NCBI GenBank assembly: GCA_003427395.1
Contig: BFEA01000055.1
Coordinates: 4,136,402 to 4,163,217 of the forward strand
Length of the DNA stretch: 26,816 nucleotides
Source of the DNA: Chara braunii
Lineage: Eukaryota; Streptophyta; Charophyceae; Charales; Characeae
Direction: 5' to 3'
Shown here: one piece after another, positions 8,120 through 19,690 of the stretch
Numbering within the stretch: position 1 is the first letter of the stretch
Layout: the number at the start of each line of letters is the position of its first letter
Program-made: the position numbers and the translations under genes
Notes under the pieces: generated by a model
What the model was told of the DNA's origin: nothing
Seen by the model: the letters and a program-made list of their open reading frames with translations, nothing else
Database searches by the model: none

Positions 8120-8900
8120 GAAGCGGACCTTGACCTGCAGTCTATAAACGTAAATGGTTTGTCAACATCACAACACCCCAAAAAACATGTCATTTACGAA
8201 CAGTTGAAGGGGGTGGATGGAAAAGAGTGGTCATATATCATCTGCGTACAGGAAACCCACCTGATGGACACTGCAGAACACAACCGGATTCACAGGGAAA
8301 TATGGCCCCATCTAGCCTATCGTGCTCATGCACCCAAACCAAGGAGTGCGGAAGTGGCCATATGGGTACCCTCTAGATCCAGGTTAGAACCGCTAAACTG
8401 GGAAATAGACCGGAGTAAAGGAAGGTGGGCGTACCTATGGGCCATGCTCGAACTGGAGGTGGTGTGTCTCTGCATCTACGGCCAAACGAGGTAAAAGAAC
8501 GACAATGTTTTTTGGAATCTTTAAAAGCGAAACTGTCAGTCGGAATCCCAACAATCATCGCAGGGAACTTCAACGCAGCCCCGGACAGGCACATGGACCG
8601 TTTGAACATCCGGTCCCCTTGCTCACCATACATTGAGACCAACAAGCACATCATCGCAGACCTCTGTCAAACTCTAAATGTTTATGACTCCTACCAGAGA
8701 GCATTCCCGACCCAACTTACATTCACATGCTTCCGCAAGAGCCAGGCAAGTATGGTCTCGAAATCCCATATAGATCGCATCTTGTTATCAGAGGAACTGC
8801 AAGGGACCTAAGGCTTGCAGATAGCGGAGATATTCCACCACAGTCTTTTCCTCAGCCTTGACCATGCAATGTGTGTTGTCATTCTATCATTTAAGGGGAA
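8120..8900 (+). pseudogene. LINE APE-type endonuclease domain, frameshifted
   Basis: The domain starts with LQSINVNGLSTSQ (about 8138), followed by ICVQETHLMD with the catalytic Glu (about 8246-8275), then AEVAIWVPSRS and YLWAMLELEVVCLCIYG to about 8485. The frame then shifts to 8425-8811: IPTIIAGNFNAAPD is the GDFN box with Asp replaced by Asn, and TFTCFRKSQ with SHIDRILLSEEL is the SRIDRIL box. A stop at 8809 precedes LDHAMCVVIL, the SDH box. This is the exonuclease/endonuclease/phosphatase fold that nicks target DNA for LINE insertion. The frameshift, the stop and the changed metal-site residue all argue that it is inactive. Confidence 0.8.
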
Positions 8901-9600
8901 GTTAGATCAGGGCAAAGGATTTTACAAACTGAACACATCCCTGTTGAACTTGGAAAGTTCAAAGAGTATCTTAAGGACGTTTGGTCTTCCAGGCGGAACC
9001 AGAGAGACATTATTCAGGATGACATACTCTGGCTCAACAACGGTCTAGCATACCTAGCACGCAAGTGCAATGAATATTCTAACTTGCTAACTGCCCAACG
9101 CCGCGCAACAGAAATTCATATACACCAACAACTGCAACACTCGGAGCAACAGGAAACTAACATAGAAGATATGTACTCACTGGAAGCCCTCGCCAAAGAA
9201 ACCCGGGACCTGGAGGACCAACTGCTCACACACATGGAACACTCCTGGCAGGCTGCACACATCCGAGGCGAGGGAACAATGGACGCTTGATTCTTTGCAA
9301 TGACCAGAGTTAGAACTGGGAGATTGTTCATAGAGGCCTTTGCTGACCCCAAACAACCTCATTGCTCACCAGCTACCTCAACGGCCAAATGCACACTCAT
9401 AACCAAAGAATTTTACAAGGAATTTTTCACCTCTGAATGTGCTCACGTTCCCGATCACAGAAGGGTAAAAGAAGTTGAAGATTTCCATCTCCCCGTAAAA
9501 TATTCCCTCAAAGAGCAGCAAAAGGACCTGCTGGAGCAACCCCTCACCAAAGACGAGATCTAAACAACCCTTATGCTGATGGAAGAGGAAAAGACCCGGG
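8901..9600 (+). pseudogene. LINE ORF2 connecting region between endonuclease and RT
   Basis: Fragments in shifting frames include 9084-9290 (QLQHSEQQETNIEDMYSLEA, helical) and 9300-9563 (LTKDEI at its end, followed by TRGLDDL at about 9596-9616). The last phrase fits the LINE pre-RT motif in which a T/K-x-D-E-[IL] helix precedes a P-G-x-D-G-[FL] turn. Only the position and these weak motifs support the call. Confidence 0.55.
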
Positions 9601-11180
9601 GCTTAGATGACCTTTCAAAGGGATTCTAGGAAATACTTTGGGACTTCCTTGCACATGATTTGATGGACTTTTATCACACATTATGGATATATGGGAGGAT
9701 GGGAGAATTTATGAGACAGGGCGTGTTGACCCCGCTCTACAAAAAACTTGAAGGAGACATGAATAACATTCGGAACTACTGGCCAATCACCCTCCTCACC
9801 TTGGTCTACAAGATGACGGCCAAGGTTTTTGCCAACAATTGGTAAAGGTAATAGCGGACATAATACACCCGGCATAGACAGGGTTCATAGAAGGAAGGAA
9901 CATACAAGATAACATTCTCCTCATCAATGAACTCAAAAAGTTATCCCGCCAGTCCAAGCATAATGCAGCCTTCATATTCATAGATTTTGAAAAAAACTAT
10001 GATCACATAGATTGACTTTTTTCAGATAAATGTTTGGAAAATCTCAATTTTGGGTCTGATTTTCGCCAGTAGGTAAATTATTTGCACACCAATGCTACAA
10101 CATTTGTAACGGTCAATAGCAACTTACGCCCCCCCATCTCCCTGCAACATTCGGTAAAGCAAGGGGACCCGATTGCCCCCTTCCTCTTCGTCATCATCAA
10201 GGAAACACCGGTTGTCAACCTCAAAACATATAAGGACATCAAAAAAATCAAGTTAGCCTCAATTCCAGAAGAGGTCATCCCGGTTTGCTCGTTGTTCACA
10301 AAAAAATTATCTCTCATGGCGGAGGCAACGGAAGAAAATTTAAAAGAAATTCAATCCAAGATGGACAAATTTTGCGCACTATCAGACATGAAAATCAATT
10401 GGGGCAACAAAACCCTGAGATGGTGGATCCACCACCAGACCCCTAGACCATCCGCAAGTCAAATGGTTGTCACTGAGGTCCCCATCCACATTCTGGGTGT
10501 CTCTCTGATAGCAGAAGGTAGACCAACCACCAACAATGAATAGATATCTCAACCGACATTGGAGAAACTAGAAGCATGGAATGATAAACATATGTCCCGC
10601 TTAGATCAGGTGCTCGTGATAAATAATATGGTCCTCACATCTCTCTGGTATAGATCTACGATCTAGGCATTCGACAAGGTGGCGCATCGGCCTCTCCCAA
10701 GACAAGCACCAGCATAGTACTTATGAAGAGGCAACCACGAGTACAAAAACGTAATGAGCAGAGTAGCATGACAATTAATAATCCAACCCAAGTCCAATGG
10801 AGGGTTGGGGATCATCGACCCTGACACACAAACCAAAGCACTGGCGGTTCAATGGATCAAAATATTGATCTTCAATCCATAGACCCCATGGGCAGCCCTG
10901 GCACTAGAGCAAATACCGTGATTAGCCCCCTCCACCCCAGCTGACACCGACCCATTGACATGGTTGGAAAATAGGTCATGACCATTGGCCAATCCCACGA
11001 GCGAGTATCCACCCCTCATCCCAACCACAGGCATCGAACCGTCAAGCAGCGATGGAAGACATCAGGAGGGACCCATTCTGGACCAACTTAGTGAAGATCT
11101 GGTGCAAACTACCCTTCCCCTAAAAAAAACCTCCAAAGAGATGGAAGGAAATTTGTTTGCAGTCCCTCTTCAATAGCAGA
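9601..11180 (+). pseudogene. LINE reverse transcriptase and following region, broken, FADD box lost
   Basis: GVLTPLYKKLEG and IRNYWPITLLTLVYK (about 9721-9815) are RT motifs 1-2. FIEGRNIQDNILLINELKK follows in another frame. FIDFEKNYDHID (about 9977-10012) is motif A, with the following Trp codon now TGA. ISLQHSVKQGDPIAPFLF (about 10136-10190) is motif B. Where motif C (F/YADD) is expected, codons at 10295-10306 read FTKK, so the catalytic Asp pair is gone. Thumb-side sequence continues (SLMAEATEENLKEIQSKMDK, then LIIQPKSNGGLGIIDPDTQT at about 10778-10837). These motifs are diagnostic of LINE ORF2. The product would be inactive. Confidence 0.82.
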
Positions 11181-12420
11181 TGGATTAAAGACCCCTTCGG
11201 GCAAACCCGCCACTGTACGGATACCCCATCATGATATGATGGTGAGGGTGTGTAAAAAGAGGAGTAATGAGGATAGAAGACATCTCGAATCAGACGACAA
11301 AAGACGGACACTCCCGAGAAGTTATATGAACAAAGCTACGTTATTGTCGCCACTCAGTAGCAGCACTTGAAGAAATTATTGAAGTGATTTTTTGGATTGG
11401 GTCCAAATCCTACGAAATTGCCCCAACATGCAGGAAAGTGACTGGGTTGTCATTCGACGGAGGCCCCAATGGTTTGGCAGCATAGTTGACAAACACCCAT
11501 GTGGGGAATCCCGACTTTGTCTATTCGGATTGGGGCAGGAAAACCTACTGCAAAGACAATCAGAAGTAACAGAATGGATCCAAGACAAACTGTTATTCCG
11601 GATTGAAAGTTTTTCAGCACAAAACTGAATGGTGTGATTTTGAATCGGATACTCCTATCTCCAACCTCCCCTTTGATCCTATCAATTGGACCTGGTATAA
11701 CCCAATAGGAAAGGGTAGGACATGCACCTGATCCCGACACACCCTATCTGTTAAGTCCATCGGATCTTATAGAATGTTAAGACAAAGGATCAACCTCAGG
11801 GACGAGATGGAGGACAAATGGAAGAGAGATTTAAATGTTAGCACGAATGCACTGCACCCAATCAGGAGATTCAAAGGGATACGAGCTAACAACCAAAATA
11901 GTCTCCCTACAATCATTATGGTAAATAGACCATCGTTGCCTACCAACAAATGATTGGATCATAGACAAATCGTCGCTTGAACAGAAAGGACTAACATTAC
12001 CCTGGTGCAAATTTTGTTCTACGGATTTCTCTGCCATAAAAAAAAACGCAGACAATTGAGCACATATTTCTACAATATCCCGGTGCAGTCTGGCTATGGA
12101 TGTGGTAGGACAGAGTATGGAGTCAACTTGGCACTACCTGTCCATGGTCGTGGGACTGGGGAGCTCTCCTCTACGAAGCATGACACCCAGCCCAGTTAGA
12201 CACCTTCTCATAAAATATTTTCAAAATAGGACGTCGGGCAGTGTTGTGGGCCCTATGGTGAAGGCGTCGTACCCAAGATATGAAAAATGTCAGTTTGGAT
12301 GGACCAGAATTTACAGACACTATCAAGCAACAGGTACAAGCTAACATCGCCTCGCAGTAGGAACTGGTAAAAACCCGTATCTCTACCCTTCATTCCACAA
12401 CAAGGATTTCGTCAAAACAA
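11181..12420 (+). pseudogene. LINE ORF2 C-terminal region with zf-RVT motif
   Basis: The early part (11181-11950) is frame-scrambled and barely recognisable. LTLPWCKFCSTDFSAIK (about 11990-12044), then a one-base shift to TIEHIFLQYPGAVWLWM (about 12053-12102), form the CX2C...H zf-RVT zinc motif. LWALW at about 12245-12259, followed by a helical tail to about 12355, matches the conserved end of plant LINE ORF2. This domain probably binds nucleic acid during target-primed reverse transcription. The exact 3' end is unclear. Confidence 0.72.
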
Positions 12421-13126
12421 AAATTGTATATTTTTTGAACGAAATTTAAACCTACTTATTTTACCAAAAACATATCATAGTCTATCTCATAAGGTAGCAT
12501 TTGGACTTAACTGGAGTTCATATACATCCAAGCGGTACCCTAAGGAGCTAAAGTGGCGGGTGACATGTTCATGGTCAAATGAGTGGGTTTCGATTTCATT
12601 CAAAAAATATAAAATGTTTATTTTAACGAAATCGTTGTTCCACCAAAGAAATTGAACAAAATATCTAATAATTCAGCGGCAATTGGCTTAGGGAAACGCA
12701 CGGGGGGAAAGTGGGGGCAGTGAAATGGAGTGAACTGCAAGGACTAGATCAGGAGAAGGTTCACAGGAAATACCATTTTTGCTTCCATGAATGGACGACA
12801 TTGAACCTCGTGATCCCACTCCGGCTGCCCTCACACTTCCCTCATCCTTTCTCACTATCCGCGATAAGGTTTGTAAAGCAGAACTTTCTTAGGTAACTAG
12901 AATTGCGAGGGGAAAGATCGATGAAGCAACGATGACTGAAGGTCAAGGGGGTTGTTGCTTAAGGAAACACAAATAAGGCACAATGTAGAAGTTTAGGAAC
13001 AACAGATTAGGAAAGTACATCGTAGGGTTTAGAGGTTTGAGTATAACTTAGACCATTGGTGGAATCCCTGAAAAGCGGAGTTCCTCTTGTCTACGGTGGA
13101 ATCCCTAAAGAATGTTTAATGTCATA
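12421..13126. other. AT-rich stretch with no recognised gene
   Basis: Short open frames only, none resembling a known protein. The phrase GGTGGAATCCCT occurs twice (about 13058 and 13096), just before the hairpin repeat. The first part may be the 3' untranslated tail of the LINE. Confidence 0.5.
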
Positions 13127-13312
13127 ACTATTTCTTGAAGGTGCTCTGCCAAGAGCACATGTAAAGTGGGTGGGAGTGGACACCCTTAGCGCACCAATAT
13201 GAAAATCTAAAAAAAACAATAAACTATTTTTTGAAGGTGCTCTGCCAAGAGCACATGTAAAGTGGGTGAGAGTGGACACCCTTAGCACACCGATCTGGAA
13301 ATCTAAAAAAAA
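13127..13312. repeat. Two tandem copies of a 96-bp unit, each with a hairpin
   Basis: The two copies are offset by 96 bp and about 90% identical. Each contains GTGCTCTGCCAAGAGCAC, a 7-bp perfect stem with a 4-base loop. Each also contains GGGTG...CACCC, a second 5-bp stem, and ends in an A-rich run. The conserved hairpins with a variable A tract suggest a small structured retroposed RNA or a minisatellite. Read on the minus strand, both copies stay open in one frame, but I see no protein family. Confidence 0.75.
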
Positions 13313-13374
13313 ACAAGATCTAAATTCATCAATATATTGTATGACTTGACTAGTAGTGAAGAACAAACCTACTC

Positions 13375-14480
13375 AAGAATGGAATCGTACCTCGATGCCT
13401 TTCCTGTGCACACCTTCGAGCAAAAACACCCATCGAACTCGATCATAAGCCTTCTCAGAATCCAAGAGAATAACAGTTAACCCTTAGGGCAGTTGATCCG
13501 CTATTTGGTTGTTATACGTTTTGAATTTTTTGACGTCCCAAAACAAAGCCAATTTCAATTGAATGGATGAATAGGTGGAAAACTTTACTCAGTCTGATAG
13601 TAAGAAACGTGACTGAGACCTTATATAAATTTGTCAATTTTGAAATTGGTCGCCAATTACGTATTTCACTATCGTCACCCTTCTTGCGTAAGAGTACAAC
13701 CATCGTTGTTCCAAATCTCGACAAAAGTTGTTGTTCATTATAAGCTTGTTTGAAAGTCATAGTCAAAAAAGCTGTAAAGAGGTGGGAAGGATGTTTAAAG
13801 ACCTTGATAGGAAAGTCATCATGTCCCGAGGCTTTCCGAAAAGGGAGATCAAAGATAGCATTTCGTAATGCATTCTCTTCAAAGGGGACTTCCAAAAATT
13901 CAGCATGCTCATGGATGAGTGAAGTTTAGACATACTGCCATACATCTTTAAAAGGAAGGGTTTTTTTTTTTTTTTCGGAATCAGCTCCAATCTGATTATG
14001 GGGAGCAACATGTGCTGGGAACCGGGCCCAATGTCCCATATGAAGTTTGTACATAACACATTGGAGAACCGAGGTCATCACCCGGCATGAGCTGAGAACA
14101 GTTGAAATATTTAAAAACTACTAAAAGAAAGGTTATCCATCTGATGTGCTAACCAGTTATGCTTTTATGTAAACAATCATTTTTAGTACTCATTGGCAAA
14201 GTCCAAGATGTGCTCCGAAGATGAAGCCGGTGCAATTTGTGGATCGAAAAGGTGTTGAACAGACTCACATATCATTGGTCTTTACCTTAAGGAGTTGCAG
14301 GTCCAGAAAGGCGTTTTGTGAGATTCCTCTCAGTCTCACATCGTTGTTAAGATCGAGCAGCACAAAGAGATCTCTGGTGCCATTTTGCCAGTCCTCCAGT
14401 CATTGTAAATGTTGCCTTGGCTCATGGTTCACAGTGCTCGCTCAAGAATCAGTGTATCTTATCCTTTTTACTTAGGAGGA
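13375..14480 (-). pseudogene. Minus-strand LINE RT fragment (pre-RT to motif A)
   Basis: Read on the minus strand from high to low coordinates: a pre-RT segment (HILDFANEY, about 14.2 kb), then ENALRNAIFDLPFRKASGHD (about 13.85 kb), TTMVVLLRKKGDDSEIRNWR (about 13.68 kb), and ILLDSEKAYDRVRW (about 13.45 kb), which is motif A with its Asp. These are LINE ORF2 motifs in the correct order. The remaining RT motifs are missing, because the sequence passes into the hairpin repeat. Stops and shifts are frequent. The upper end is uncertain. Confidence 0.75.
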
Positions 14481-15233
14481 CCACAATCGGTAGGTAGTTG
14501 TTTAACTTATTGAAGTGTAAGTTTTATCCTTGCAGTGAGGCTCCCTCGTACTTCTCGTGTGAGTATTGTTGAGACAACCCGATCTCCCATCTACCCTCTT
14601 TTTTTAAAACTGAAACCACTACGATGATATTTTTTTATAAAGAGTTCACGCCTCGGTTTGTCTTTTTTACCTTTTGGCCCCTCCTCCGCTGACCCGGCAC
14701 AATATGACTATTGATCATGTTGTTGTATGTCAAGTCATTATCGTGTGTTTAGACGGTGATCGCATGGAGTTTGGGTTGTACTGCATGAGTGTCATCTTTG
14801 TTGTCGTTTGGGGTCGTCGTTGTTATTTTGATTTTTCTACTTGTTTGGTTACTGTCATTTCTTGGGTGGTGTTCTGTGTTTCCAGGGTCTGGTTCATGCT
14901 CCGTGTCGCAAGTTGTTCTAGGCCTTTCGATGGTTGGAGGGGGGGTGGAAATATATACTATGTACAACAATTTTTGACTTACCTCCGATCAACTGGTCTC
15001 TCTTTGAAGGTTATGGTGGAGGGAGGCCTACGGGTTGGGACCCTAGTCGAATAATGGGGAGAAACAATACATAGGCAGCGTCCCAAAACTCTTCTATCAA
15101 TGGACCATAAAAACTATGTTCCCCCCCCAATAATGACAAAGGGGAAAAATGTGACCAAATAGTCATCTAGTGACCGGCCTGCTCAGATGGGCCCAATCTC
15201 CCCCCAACCGAATCATGCATAATTTTTTGGGGA

Positions 15234-15238
<5 letters not shown>
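14481..15238. other. Stretch without recognised gene
   Basis: A 126-codon plus-strand frame (14674-15054) exists, but it has a Val/Cys/Phe-rich, irregular composition and no motif. I do not call it a gene. The rest shows nothing definite. Confidence 0.45.
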
Positions 15239-15287
<49 letters not shown>

Positions 15288-15304
15288 GTTTGTTTGTTTG
15301 TTTA
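15239..15304. repeat. (AT)n microsatellite followed by (TTTG)n
   Basis: An uninterrupted AT run covers 15239-15276. It is followed by GT, more AT to about 15287, and about four TTTG units. A simple repeat with the potential to form a cruciform. Confidence 0.95.
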
Positions 15305-16370
15305 ACAATAAATCCAACTTATAAAATAAAAAACAGAAAAGATGAATTTAAAAACATGATTGGGTGGACTTTCAGCATAGCTTTTCCTTGCAACCTTCGA
15401 TAGCTATGAAAGTAATGGTCAGCGCCATGAACATCGCCGAAACTTATTTACTGGCCTACATAATATGATCGACGACCTCAAACTCAATCGCAGATCCCAC
15501 GGGCAAAACCAACAACAACTTCAACAATCATCTTAAACCAACCCTACTTGCAAAATATCGCAACCCTGCTTATCGAATTACCGGCAAAACATCATAAACA
15601 ACCTAAACAAAATATCAATTACACATCCTAAACAACCATTACCGGCAATACTTTATATTAACAAGACTTAGCCTAATGATTAAAATATAGGAGAACACAA
15701 TCATCTATACTCGCCACACAAAACGCAACGCTTGCAATTTAGAGAAAAACGGTCAATGATTTGTCAGATCACCAGAGATAATAAAATATTGAGCAACACC
15801 CTACCCGAAGTAGGAGCAAAAACAACAGTGGACAACCCCGCTCACAACTTGAAGTTCGTTGTCAGCGACGGTGGACGATATTGATCACGACATTAAGTTT
15901 ATCATCAATCTCCTGGAAATCGGCGTTTATCGATGCACTCTCGTCCTTCACCTCCAACTCTTCATCCAGATAAAACTGCATCCACTCCAACAACACAATC
16001 GTTCTCCGTACCTATAATGAGCGGCCAAAACCCCTGATCAGGCAGTAATACTGATATGTATGATGCGCGATCCTTCTCGTTGACCAACCCCACATCTCTC
16101 TCCTTCCTTTTGCAACCAATCTAAGATTAACAACTTTCGTCGACTAAGATTAGGCTATGGCAGGTGCATGGTTGTGCCCCCTCGAAGCGGCCTCCACCTC
16201 AGCGTCCACACGCTCTATCACCTCCCCGCTTCCGCCATACCCAACAACAAGTTCTGGCTAAGCGCAACTTATCCGCAACTTCCTCCATGCGATCTCCCGC
16301 TACTCGCACATCGTAATAGTGACACACTAATGCAGCGTTACCGTTGCACAAGCGCGTCAAATTTTTTTCA

Positions 16371-16372
<2 letters not shown>
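15305..16372. other. AT-rich stretch, no firm gene
   Basis: No family was recognised. On the minus strand near 15.86-16.0 kb a coding-like phrase occurs (MQFYLDEELEVKDESASINA, then DFQEIDDKLNVVINI), suggesting a fragment of a helical protein. It lies between stops and is not called as a gene. Confidence 0.4.
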
Positions 16373-16462
<90 letters not shown>

Positions 16463-16516
16463 CAAATAGAATTGCCCGGTAAACCGTATATATATATATA
16501 TATATATGTATATATT
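16373..16516. repeat. Long (AT)n microsatellite, two blocks
   Basis: An 88-bp TA run (16373-16460), a 26-bp spacer, then a second run (16487-16516). Open frames made of alternating Ile-Tyr here are artefacts of the repeat. Such tracts are prone to length error in assemblies. Confidence 0.95.
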
Positions 16517-17219
16517 TCTTGGCTGTTAGTTGTTCGATGACAGAACGTCCTGGTCGGACATCTCCGTCGAATGTTTGGTGGAAGAGTTTTTTTTTTAACC
16601 AAAACTTATAACACAATGTCAAGAAGTGGGTCTGGCGTCTCTCACAAAGGTGGCAGCCTCATGACTCCTCCCGGCAAAGTCGATAGAGTTCCCTTCCAGG
16701 CTGCTAAAGTTGAACAACGAATATCATTTATCCCAAAAACAGCATCTGAATTTGAGCCTTCTAACTATCATATACTTCTACCAAACAAGAGGGTAAAACA
16801 AAAACGAAGGTAAAATGAAATCAGTTTGTAGTTGGGGACAAAGCCAAAGTTCATATACAACGTAGGCTACCTGCAAGTGACATCATATCCTACACTTCTA
16901 TGAAACAAAGAAGTAATAAGAAAAATCAAACTGGATGTAGGCCCAACTAACAAGCGAGAATAAAATGAAGATCCTCAACCGCCTAGGTAACCTACAATCC
17001 GAAGGTAGATACGGCCAGGGTAAAAGCAAAGGAACAGCAGAATCAAATAGAAACAAGTGATCCAAACAAAGTGAAAAAGGAAGAAAGCACTACTCACTTA
17101 CACAGGAATAGGATCCAAGAAACATAGTCTTTACACAGGAACCACACTAAAAGGATAGCAGTGGAAAAGACCAACAAGAAATAGAGAATCACAAAAAGAA
17201 AGATAAAAAAGTCAACTAT
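16517..17219. other. A-rich stretch without recognised gene
   Basis: One 80-codon plus-strand frame (16571-16813) has no recognisable motif. The remainder (16.8-17.2 kb) is A-rich plus-strand sequence with no coding signal that I can support. Confidence 0.45.
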
Positions 17220-17379
17220 GTTACATCATCCAGTCGTTTCGATACTTAATATAAATCGGGAAACTCCGGTAGCCTTTGTTCACCACTTTGTGTCTCCAAT
17301 CCATAGCAATGGTCAGTTTGATGGTATATTTGACCTCCTCTCTAATCATGGGGGGGGTAAGTTGTTCACCCCTTCCTAC

Positions 17380-18020
17380 TGCAGAGTTCCTAAGGGTTCA
17401 AATGGTTCAAAGCACATCACCCGACAATATCTTTTCTCCATACCCTAAAGGCCCAATGACTAATTGTTGGCGAGCTGCATTTCCCAACATGATGAAGTTG
17501 TCTAACCATCTAGAAGAGTTTTCGGGATCGGGATTGAACCCGCACATCACCACTCCGAGACAAGTTGGGACAACTCACAGTCACGGTGGAGGAATATGTG
17601 TTGCAAGTCTTCAATTTGTACTCTCGCACAAAATGCGCAATAGTGCTTTAGTCGTTCTCTTGGCACACGAACTGGCTATCGGGACTGGTAGATGCTTGAC
17701 CTGCCACAAAAAACTTGCTTCTTTAAAAACAGATAACTCCAACAACAGTTCCGAAAATTCTGGCATTGTTGACACGAACTGCAATATCGTGTCATGCACC
17801 CAACCCGAAGCAATCCACCGTCTAGCCACCTGTCATCCCGCATCTCTAAGGGGACGAGTAATAGGTACCTCAATCTTGTTAAATATTGGTAAAGATAGAG
17901 TTGTTTCTCTGGAGTGAGGGGATTCTCCCATGCCCAATCCCTCGGGTCCACTGGTAGTGTATAGTTTGGAAGTAAAATGGTAAAGGGCCGAAAAAAATCC
18001 TGATATTTCAAAACACACAC
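17380..18020 (-). pseudogene. LINE ORF2 C-terminal fragment with zf-RVT motif
   Basis: The minus-strand translation includes EMRDDRWLDGG, then ELSVFKEASFLWQVKHLPVP, then after a shift CAFCARVQIEDLQHIFLHRD (about 17.63-17.57 kb), which is the CX2C...H zf-RVT motif. It ends with LGNAARQQLVIGPLGYGEKI and a WTIWTLRNS-like signature whose first Trp codon is now TGA. This is the standard end of plant LINE ORF2. Several shifts and stops make it a pseudogene. Confidence 0.72.
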
Positions 18021-18834
18021 TGGTGCAAGTTATGGTAATGGAGGAAAAATGGTTTGATGATCTGTCTAGCCAGCGGTTGTCTTTGGAAAACTGTGCTCAA
18101 TGAAACTCCCAAGCCGAAGTTTGCAATACCCCCACGTTTAAAATCTGATCACTTTTTCGCATGCAAGTTGGAGATTGTTCTTCTGATTTTTTATATCAAG
18201 CATCCTTGTTTAGTGTGACACCAACATGCATAACTTTCACCCATTTAGGTGGCACCACGTTGCACGGAGTTGTGAGATGAATAACCTAGTGTCTAGTCAA
18301 TTAAGGAGATAGTTGTTGGGTTTTTTTCAATTTGCTCAGTCCTAAGAGGTCTGCTAATTGCCGCCATAGACATGTTGGCCTAGACAATATCATCCAAGGT
18401 ACGCATCTAACTAGCAGGGCCGCTATCTATCGACCAGGATCGAAGATCGTTAGTCCTCACAGCCTCTTGGGTTGAGTGACCATGACCATGGCACTTTAAT
18501 CATAAAAAAATTGTCATTATCTTCTTCTTTACACAGGTAGTGTGCTAGAATGTGCCTCACGGTCCGAAATATACGTTGCTCCAATTGGAATAGCCCTCTG
18601 TGATACCAAATAGTAGAAAGGACATGGAGAGAGGATCATTGTGTATGACTTGCGATTTTCGTCTCCGCATATTTGATGAATAAATTACATGATGGAGTTT
18701 GGACCGGGACACACGGTTAATGGAAGACCTCAAATTCGGGTTTTTTTGCTGTATCACTACAAGCAACGCCGTCGAAACTTTTACAAACAAACTATGTAGG
18801 CTCATAATACAAATATAAAAAAATACAAACAGAC

Positions 18835-18848
18835 AAAAAAAAAAAAAA
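18835..18848. repeat. A14 tract
   Basis: A homopolymer run within the minus-strand LINE remnant. No flanking target-site duplication was found. Confidence 0.9.
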
Positions 18849-18994
18849 GCAGCACTATAAAATCCTATTCGAAGTAGCTTTCGAAGTTCGCCAAAACATT
18901 TCCCGAAGTCGATGTTTTTGCCAACTTTTTTGTTACTCGTCCAAATACGCCGAAACTGAATACAGATATACCCTAAAGCTTATAAATATCTGAC

Positions 18995-19015
18995 AAAAAA
19001 AAAAAAAAAAAAAAA
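18995..19015. repeat. A21 tract
   Basis: A homopolymer run of 21 A on the plus strand, inside the minus-strand LINE remnant. It may be the tail of a small plus-strand retroposition, but no target-site duplication was seen. Confidence 0.9.
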
Positions 19016-19339
19016 TCAGGAAAATATGAAAATTTCGTAAAACATTCGCCAAAAAATGACACAACCTATTGACCACGAGTGTGGACCGGAATATTGCAGG
19101 GATGACAGAGCTGCATTGCAATGCTACTCTTGCCTCCACTGATAATGGAACGAATACTTACCCAACCCTTGTTTTCACACCCGATGATTTTGACAGAAAA
19201 TTGACTGACCTTCGCTTGCTTTGGCTTGGGAGCTTTCGGGGATTCTTGCATGTCCACATAAGTTGGGATGATATATAATGTATTTGAGGCAAAATAACTG
19301 AAGATTTAGTATAATTTAGTAGTTTACAGACGCTTGAGA

Positions 19340-19690
19340 AATAAGGCAAAACGTTTCTACCGACTTATACAATGCTTGAAAAGAGTCAGCAATGGCGGTT
19401 CGGCTGCTACCTCGTCGTCGGCAAATGCTTTTGATTTGAATTTGTGCCTTGAAGGCAACAACATACCTGACACGTCTCCATTCTGTCTGATGGGCGTATG
19501 CAAAACTTCCACGTATAAAATGTACCGATAAGGTGTCGATAGACAACCTTGCCTAGCTGTGCGCACGAGCCGGATCGGTGGACACAATTAACACAAAGGC
19601 ATGACTTGTTGTTGTTGCACAAAACTACGACACCTCTTTTCAACCTTGGTCCAAATCTAAACGTTATAAGAGTCGCTTGCAAAAATTATC
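19340..19690 (-). pseudogene. LINE RT fragment with motif B and the FADD box
   Basis: The minus-strand translation reads SCLCVNCVHRSG, then after a shift VRTARQGCLSTPYRYILYVE (motif B, about 19.57-19.51 kb), followed by HKFKSKAFADDEVAAEPP (about 19.45-19.40 kb). FADD is the catalytic motif C of LINE reverse transcriptases and is intact here. The frame between B and C is open, and shifts occur before and after. It is probably the RT part of the element ending near 17.2 kb. Confidence 0.75.

Larger units (their letters stand above)
5735..12420 (+). mobile_element. Plant-type LINE, near full length but heavily decayed
   Basis: The order on the plus strand is ORF1 with zinc knuckle, low-complexity region, APE-type endonuclease, RT, then a C-terminal zf-RVT motif and a closing LWALW signature. 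That is the standard layout of plant L1-clade LINEs. Stops and frameshifts break it into many pieces. Both ends are approximate: no clear target-site duplications and no terminal poly(A) were found. About 6.7 kb is normal for such an element. Confidence 0.85.
17220..19690 (-). mobile_element. Minus-strand LINE remnant, RT motif B to C-terminus
   Basis: Reading from high to low coordinates gives RT motifs B and C at about 19.6-19.4 kb, decayed middle sequence, then the zf-RVT and closing signature at 17.9-17.4 kb. The roughly 1.8-kb distance between motif C and the zinc motif is what a LINE ORF2 needs, so I treat them as one insertion. It cannot be the same insertion as 13.38-14.48 kb, because on the minus strand that RT would lie after the C-terminus. 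Two A-runs (18835-18848, 18995-19015) interrupt it. Confidence 0.68.

Noticed and set aside
14674-15054. 126-codon frame with hydrophobic stretches suggesting a membrane protein
   Set aside because: Irregular composition, no family resemblance, and surrounded by retroelement debris.
16168-16482. Frames with long Ile-Tyr repeats
   Set aside because: Direct translation of the AT microsatellite.
15239-16516. CRISPR-like or phased repeat structure
   Set aside because: Only dinucleotide microsatellites. There are no spaced identical repeats with unique spacers.
17531-17545. T-loop-like word GGGTTCAATCCC on the minus strand
   Set aside because: It lies within the coding sequence of the LINE C-terminal fragment and lacks other tRNA parts.
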